Positions 60,991-64,000 of a DNA stretch of 64,000 nt are shown in pieces. The stretch is from positions 1,364,001 to 1,428,000 of the forward strand of contig NZ_VIRG01000066.1 in the NCBI RefSeq assembly GCF_008107695.1, written 5' to 3'. The translations under genes were made by a program, and so were the position numbers. The notes beneath the pieces were generated by a model. That model ran no database searches, was not told the origin of the DNA, and was given only the letters and a program-made list of their open reading frames with translations. This DNA comes from Stappia sp. BW2. Lineage in GTDB: Bacteria > Pseudomonadota > Alphaproteobacteria > Rhizobiales > Stappiaceae. Numbering within the stretch: the first letter of the stretch is position 1; the number at the start of each line of letters is the position of its first letter.

Positions 60991-62406
60991 ATGGCGACTA
61001 ACAAGACTTACGATCAGATCAAGGTCGGCGATACCGCGGAAATCGTGCGGGAATGCTCTTCCAACGACCTTCTGGTTTTTGCGCACGCATCCGGCAATCA
61101 CAATCCGATACACCTGCCTGACACGGACTGGACCGGCGACGGTCATGTCGACAAACCCGTTGCGCCGGCGATGTGGGTCGGTGGGCTTGCCTCAGCGGTG
61201 CTCGGCAACATTCTTCCCGGGCCCGGGACAATCTACAAGGCTCAGTCGTTCCGTTTTATTGGCGGAGCTGCGGTCGGCGACAAACTGCATGTGAGGGTCA
61301 CCGCAACCGAAAAAAGACCGAACAATATCGTCCTGTTCGATATGTCGGTGACGCGGGGAGACGGCACCCGCCTTGTTGAAGGCGTTGCCGAAGTCGCCGC
61401 GCCGACAGAGCTCATCGAGTTCGATTCCAGCGACATTCCGGCGATCCTGGTGCAGCGGCACCGGCACTTCAACCGGATGATCGAACTGGCCAAGACCCTT
61501 CCTGCCCTGCCGACCGCGGTGGCTGCGCCGGACGACCCCAACTCGCTGGAAGGTGCCTTGATGGCCGCCCGCGAGGGGCTGATCACCCCCATCCTCATCG
61601 GAGCGAAAAACCGGATTGAAGCGGCGGCCAGAGAACTTGACGAAGACCTTGGTCCCTATGAGCTGATCGATATCGAAGATGAAATGGAAGCGGCCGGCCG
61701 AGCCGTTGCGCTGGTGCATGAAGGCCGGGTCAAGGCCGTAATGAAGGGCCATCTTCACACCGACCATCTTCTTCATCACGTGGTCAAACGCGATGGCGGG
61801 CTCAGAACCAAACGGCGTATCAGCCACGTCTTTGTGATGGATATTCCCGGCCGCAAAACCCCGGTCCTGATTTCGGATGCGGCAATCAACATCACGCCCG
61901 ACCTCAATACCAAGGTCGACATCACGCAGAACGCCATTGACGCCGCCCTGTCTCTCGGCCTGGAAATGCCGCGCGTTGGCGTTCTGTCCGCAATTGAAAC
62001 TGTAAACCCGGCGATTCCGTCCAGCCTTGATGCGGCGGTCCTTTCCAAGATGGCCGAACGTGGCCAGATCACCGGTGCAATCGTCGACGGCCCCTTGGCG
62101 ATGGACAATGCAATCGATGTTCAGGCAGCCCGGACCAAAGGAATTACGTCTCTGGTTGCCGGACATGCAGAGGTTCTGATCGTACCGAACCTGGAATCGG
62201 GCAACATGCTGGCGAAGGAATTGACCTTCATCGCTCATGCGGAAGCTGCCGGCCTTGTCATTGGCGCCAAGGTTCCCATCATGCTGACCAGCCGGGCCGA
62301 CGACAGCCGGGCCCGCCTCGCCTCCTGCGCGCTTGCCCTGCTCTATATGCACTGGCAGGCGACCGGCGCTCCGGCGGGCATTCTCGACAGGGAAGGTGAC
62401 GGATAA
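60991..62406 (+). CDS. Phosphate acetyltransferase with N-terminal MaoC domain
   Basis: A 471-residue fusion. Residues 1-140 are a MaoC-type hot-dog domain, with VFAHASGNHNPIHL at the hydratase motif, where the usual Gly-Asp is Gly-Asn. Residues about 160-465 are a PTA_PTB phosphotransacylase: LEGALMAAREGLITPILIGA, GHLHTDHLLHHVV, IVDGPLAMDNAIDVQAARTK, VGHAEVLIVPN-like (AGHAEVLIVPNLESGNML). It interconverts acetyl-CoA and acetyl phosphate and is coupled to ackA by a 1-base overlap (TAATG). Confidence 0.9.
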   Translation: MATNKTYDQIKVGDTAEIVRECSSNDLLVFAHASGNHNPIHLPDTDWTGDGHVDKPVAPAMWVGGLASAVLGNILPGPGTIYKAQSFRFIGGAAVGDKLHVRVTATEKRPNNIVLFDMSVTRGDGTRLVEGVAEVAAPTELIEFDSSDIPAILVQRHRHFNRMIELAKTLPALPTAVAAPDDPNSLEGALMAAREGLITPILIGAKNRIEAAARELDEDLGPYELIDIEDEMEAAGRAVALVHEGRVKAVMKGHLHTDHLLHHVVKRDGGLRTKRRISHVFVMDIPGRKTPVLISDAAINITPDLNTKVDITQNAIDAALSLGLEMPRVGVLSAIETVNPAIPSSLDAAVLSKMAERGQITGAIVDGPLAMDNAIDVQAARTKGITSLVAGHAEVLIVPNLESGNMLAKELTFIAHAEAAGLVIGAKVPIMLTSRADDSRARLASCALALLYMHWQATGAPAGILDREGDG

Positions 62407-63581
62407 TGGACCCGGTCATTCTTGTCCTGAACTCGGGCTCATCGTCTATCAAGTTTACGCTCTATTGGGGAGAAGCTGTTCAGTTCAAAGGGCAGATCTC
62501 CGGCCTGGGGGCCACGCCGCGTATTTCCCTTGCCTCGCGGGTTTCCGATACGAAAGTGGACCGGGCACTTACAGCGGACGAAGGCCGGAGCCACGGGGCT
62601 GCACTCGCTGCCCTTCTGCCGGTCCTTGAACAGGAACTCGGTGAGCGTGATGTCGATGCTGTCGGCCACCGGGTGGTCCATGGCGGCGTATCTCACACCG
62701 AACCTGTTCGGCTGACGGAAGAGGTCCTGGCGGATCTCAAGGCGCTCGAACCGCTTGCTCCCCTGCATCAACCGCATAATCTGGCCGGGATCGCTGCCGC
62801 CCGGGAGGCCTTTCCCGAGGCCATGCAGGTCGCCTGTTTCGACACAGCGTTCCATCGCAGCCACCCATGGGTCAACGATACGTTCGCCCTACCCCGGCCG
62901 TTCTATGACGAAGGCGTGCGCCGTTATGGCTTTCACGGTCTGTCTTACGAGTACATCTGCTCGTATCTGAAGCGGACGCATCCGGAGATCTATGCCGGCC
63001 GGCTGGTCGTGGCACATCTGGGCAACGGCGCTTCCATGTGCGCCATTCGCGAAGGCAAGAGCATCGGCTCGACCATGGGCTTTACCGCGCTTGACGGCTT
63101 GCCGATGGGCACGCGCTGCGGCCAGCTCGATCCCGGTGTGGTTCTGTATCTGCTGACGACCAAGGGCATGAGCCCCGACGCTGTGTCGGATCTGCTCTAC
63201 AAGCAGTCAGGCCTCAAGGGGCTTTCCGGCATCAGTCAGGACATGCGCACCCTGACGCAAAGCGCCGATCCGAAAGCCGCGGAAGCGATCGATTATTTCG
63301 TCTTCCGCATCCGGCGGGAACTGGGAGGCATGGCTGCCGTTCTGAGCGGCCTCGACACTATTGTCTTTACCGGCGGCATTGGAGAGAACTCGGCCCTGAT
63401 CCGGGAGAAGGTCTGCGAAGGACAGCAGTGGCTTGGCCTTGAAATCGATCCGGCCCGGAACCAGGCGAACGCAGAGGTTGTCTCGGCAGATACTTCCCAC
63501 ATCAATATTCTGGTTGTCCCGACCGACGAAGAGGCCATGATCCGGCGTCACACCGAAGAACTGCTAGGCAACAGCTGCTGA
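62406..63581 (+). CDS. ackA: Acetate kinase
   Basis: A 391-residue ASKHA-fold kinase (acetyl phosphate plus ADP to acetate plus ATP). LVLNSGSSSIKF (7-18), VGHRVVHGG, FDTAFHRSHP with the catalytic Asp, RRYGFHGLSYEYI, VAHLGNGASMCAI, GFTALDGLPMGTRCG with catalytic Arg, and FTGGIGENSALIREKV are all present. It begins at the last base of the Pta stop codon. Together the pair gives overflow acetate or acetate uptake. Confidence 0.97.
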   Translation: MDPVILVLNSGSSSIKFTLYWGEAVQFKGQISGLGATPRISLASRVSDTKVDRALTADEGRSHGAALAALLPVLEQELGERDVDAVGHRVVHGGVSHTEPVRLTEEVLADLKALEPLAPLHQPHNLAGIAAAREAFPEAMQVACFDTAFHRSHPWVNDTFALPRPFYDEGVRRYGFHGLSYEYICSYLKRTHPEIYAGRLVVAHLGNGASMCAIREGKSIGSTMGFTALDGLPMGTRCGQLDPGVVLYLLTTKGMSPDAVSDLLYKQSGLKGLSGISQDMRTLTQSADPKAAEAIDYFVFRIRRELGGMAAVLSGLDTIVFTGGIGENSALIREKVCEGQQWLGLEIDPARNQANAEVVSADTSHINILVVPTDEEAMIRRHTEELLGNSC

Positions 63582-63618
63582 CGACAGGCCATCGTTCTGC
63601 CGGTGAACAGCGATCCGT

Positions 63619-64000
63619 TCACTGGCCCGGAGGGTCCAGCAGCGCGGCATAGTCGTTTTCATAGGTGCGCAGAACAGGCCGATAATCGGCGTGCACCACA
63701 GGCTCGAACCCGCCCGGCAAGTCCGGCTCAATGGCCAGATAGGCGTCGGGAGCTTCCCGGCGCATGTCCATCAAACCTGCCCTGAGACGCCGTTTCAGCA
63801 CATCGGGCAAATCCTTGCGCACCGTGTGGGCTGAATAGGGGATCGGCGGCGAGCGCCACACGATTTCCAGATCCTTGAAGCCGCGTTCTCCCGACACGTA
63901 AAAATCGTTGAGCGTGCCGGCCGTGTAGCCGTTCTTAGCCTCACCTGCCAGCGTCGACCACGCCAGAGCTGCATCGACCCGGCCATCCAGAACGGCACGA
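63619..64000 (-). CDS. PhnD-like substrate-binding protein, 3' part
   Basis: The frame is open from the right edge and codes for the last 126 residues. DGRVDAALAWSTLAGEAKNG, then FKDLEIVWRSPPIPYSAHTV and RKDLPDVLKRRLRAGLMDMR are typical of phosphate/phosphite/phosphonate ABC transporter binding proteins. LLDPPGQ is the C-terminus. The ligand and signal peptide cannot be seen because the 5' end is outside the window. Confidence 0.8.
   Translation of the reverse strand, partial: RAVLDGRVDAALAWSTLAGEAKNGYTAGTLNDFYVSGERGFKDLEIVWRSPPIPYSAHTVRKDLPDVLKRRLRAGLMDMRREAPDAYLAIEPDLPGGFEPVVHADYRPVLRTYENDYAALLDPPGQ

Noticed and set aside
63601-63624. Hairpin GGTGAAC/GTTCACTGG after ackA as terminator
   Set aside because: Short stem without T run that overlaps the stop of the PhnD-like gene; not strong enough to call.
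1-64000. CRISPR array, prophage, integron or restriction system
   Set aside because: No regularly spaced direct repeats, no integrase, capsid, methylase or Cas-like sequence was found in any frame.

Overview
The window looks like a chromosomal segment of an alphaproteobacterium of the order Hyphomicrobiales (Rhizobiales), most like the marine Roseibium/Labrenzia (Stappiaceae) group. This rests on high GC with GTG and TTG starts, the rpmH-rnpA-yidC-engB-argB order, a pcaIJF cluster with an IclR-type regulator, a cpa/tad Flp-pilus locus and a MaoC-Pta fusion next to ackA. The genus is inference; no search was run.

Layout. 1-4.4 kb: a cut glutathione transferase start, tRNA-Arg(ACG), an orphan histidine kinase, and a MerA-like flavoprotein paired with a TVP38 membrane protein. 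4.5-11.6 kb: rpmH-rnpA-yidC behind a strong promoter, then engB, argB and a HAD phosphatase. This housekeeping run is interrupted at 7.2-9.2 kb by an unrecognised 326-residue gene and a CatB-like acetyltransferase. 11.6-16.9 kb: a LysR regulator, a small secreted Cys-rich protein, and the beta-ketoadipate genes pcaI-pcaJ-pcaF divergent from an IclR regulator, with a perfect 13-bp inverted repeat between them. 17-22.9 kb: an epimerase-DUF4166 pair, a GbsR-type regulator, a MerR regulator and an SDR that share one operator sequence, an SDR remnant and dgoD. 22.9-32.6 kb: a CHASE-PAS-GGDEF-EAL protein, an EamA transporter, the lysine genes dapD and dapE, and a large MscS channel.

33-39.9 kb: a three-gene HlyD/RbbA/ABC-2 exporter operon lies between a DUF2189 gene and truA. 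It is followed by a 152-bp MITE-like element and a scar made of a truA 3' fragment joined to a near-identical copy of the DUF2189 3' end. This looks like a duplication or insertion junction and marks the exporter block as an addition. 39.9-48.3 kb: truA, a GNAT gene, fmt, def, rmuC, a tautomerase, an NlpC/P60 peptidase, a MarR regulator and an M17 aminopeptidase.

48.5-60.8 kb: a nearly complete Flp pilus locus: tadD, cpaB-cpaC-cpaD-cpaE-cpaF-tadB-tadC, cpaA and a Flp pilin. Across a very AT-rich divergent promoter region lie a secretin-N-domain protein and two TadE-type pseudopilins. 61-64 kb: MaoC-Pta and AckA (acetyl-CoA to acetate), then the 3' part of a PhnD-like binding protein.

No CRISPR array, prophage, integrase or complete insertion sequence was seen. 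The best leads are the duplication scar with its MITE, the paired MerR operators, the unknown gene at 7.2 kb and the Asp-to-Asn change in the MaoC part of the Pta fusion.
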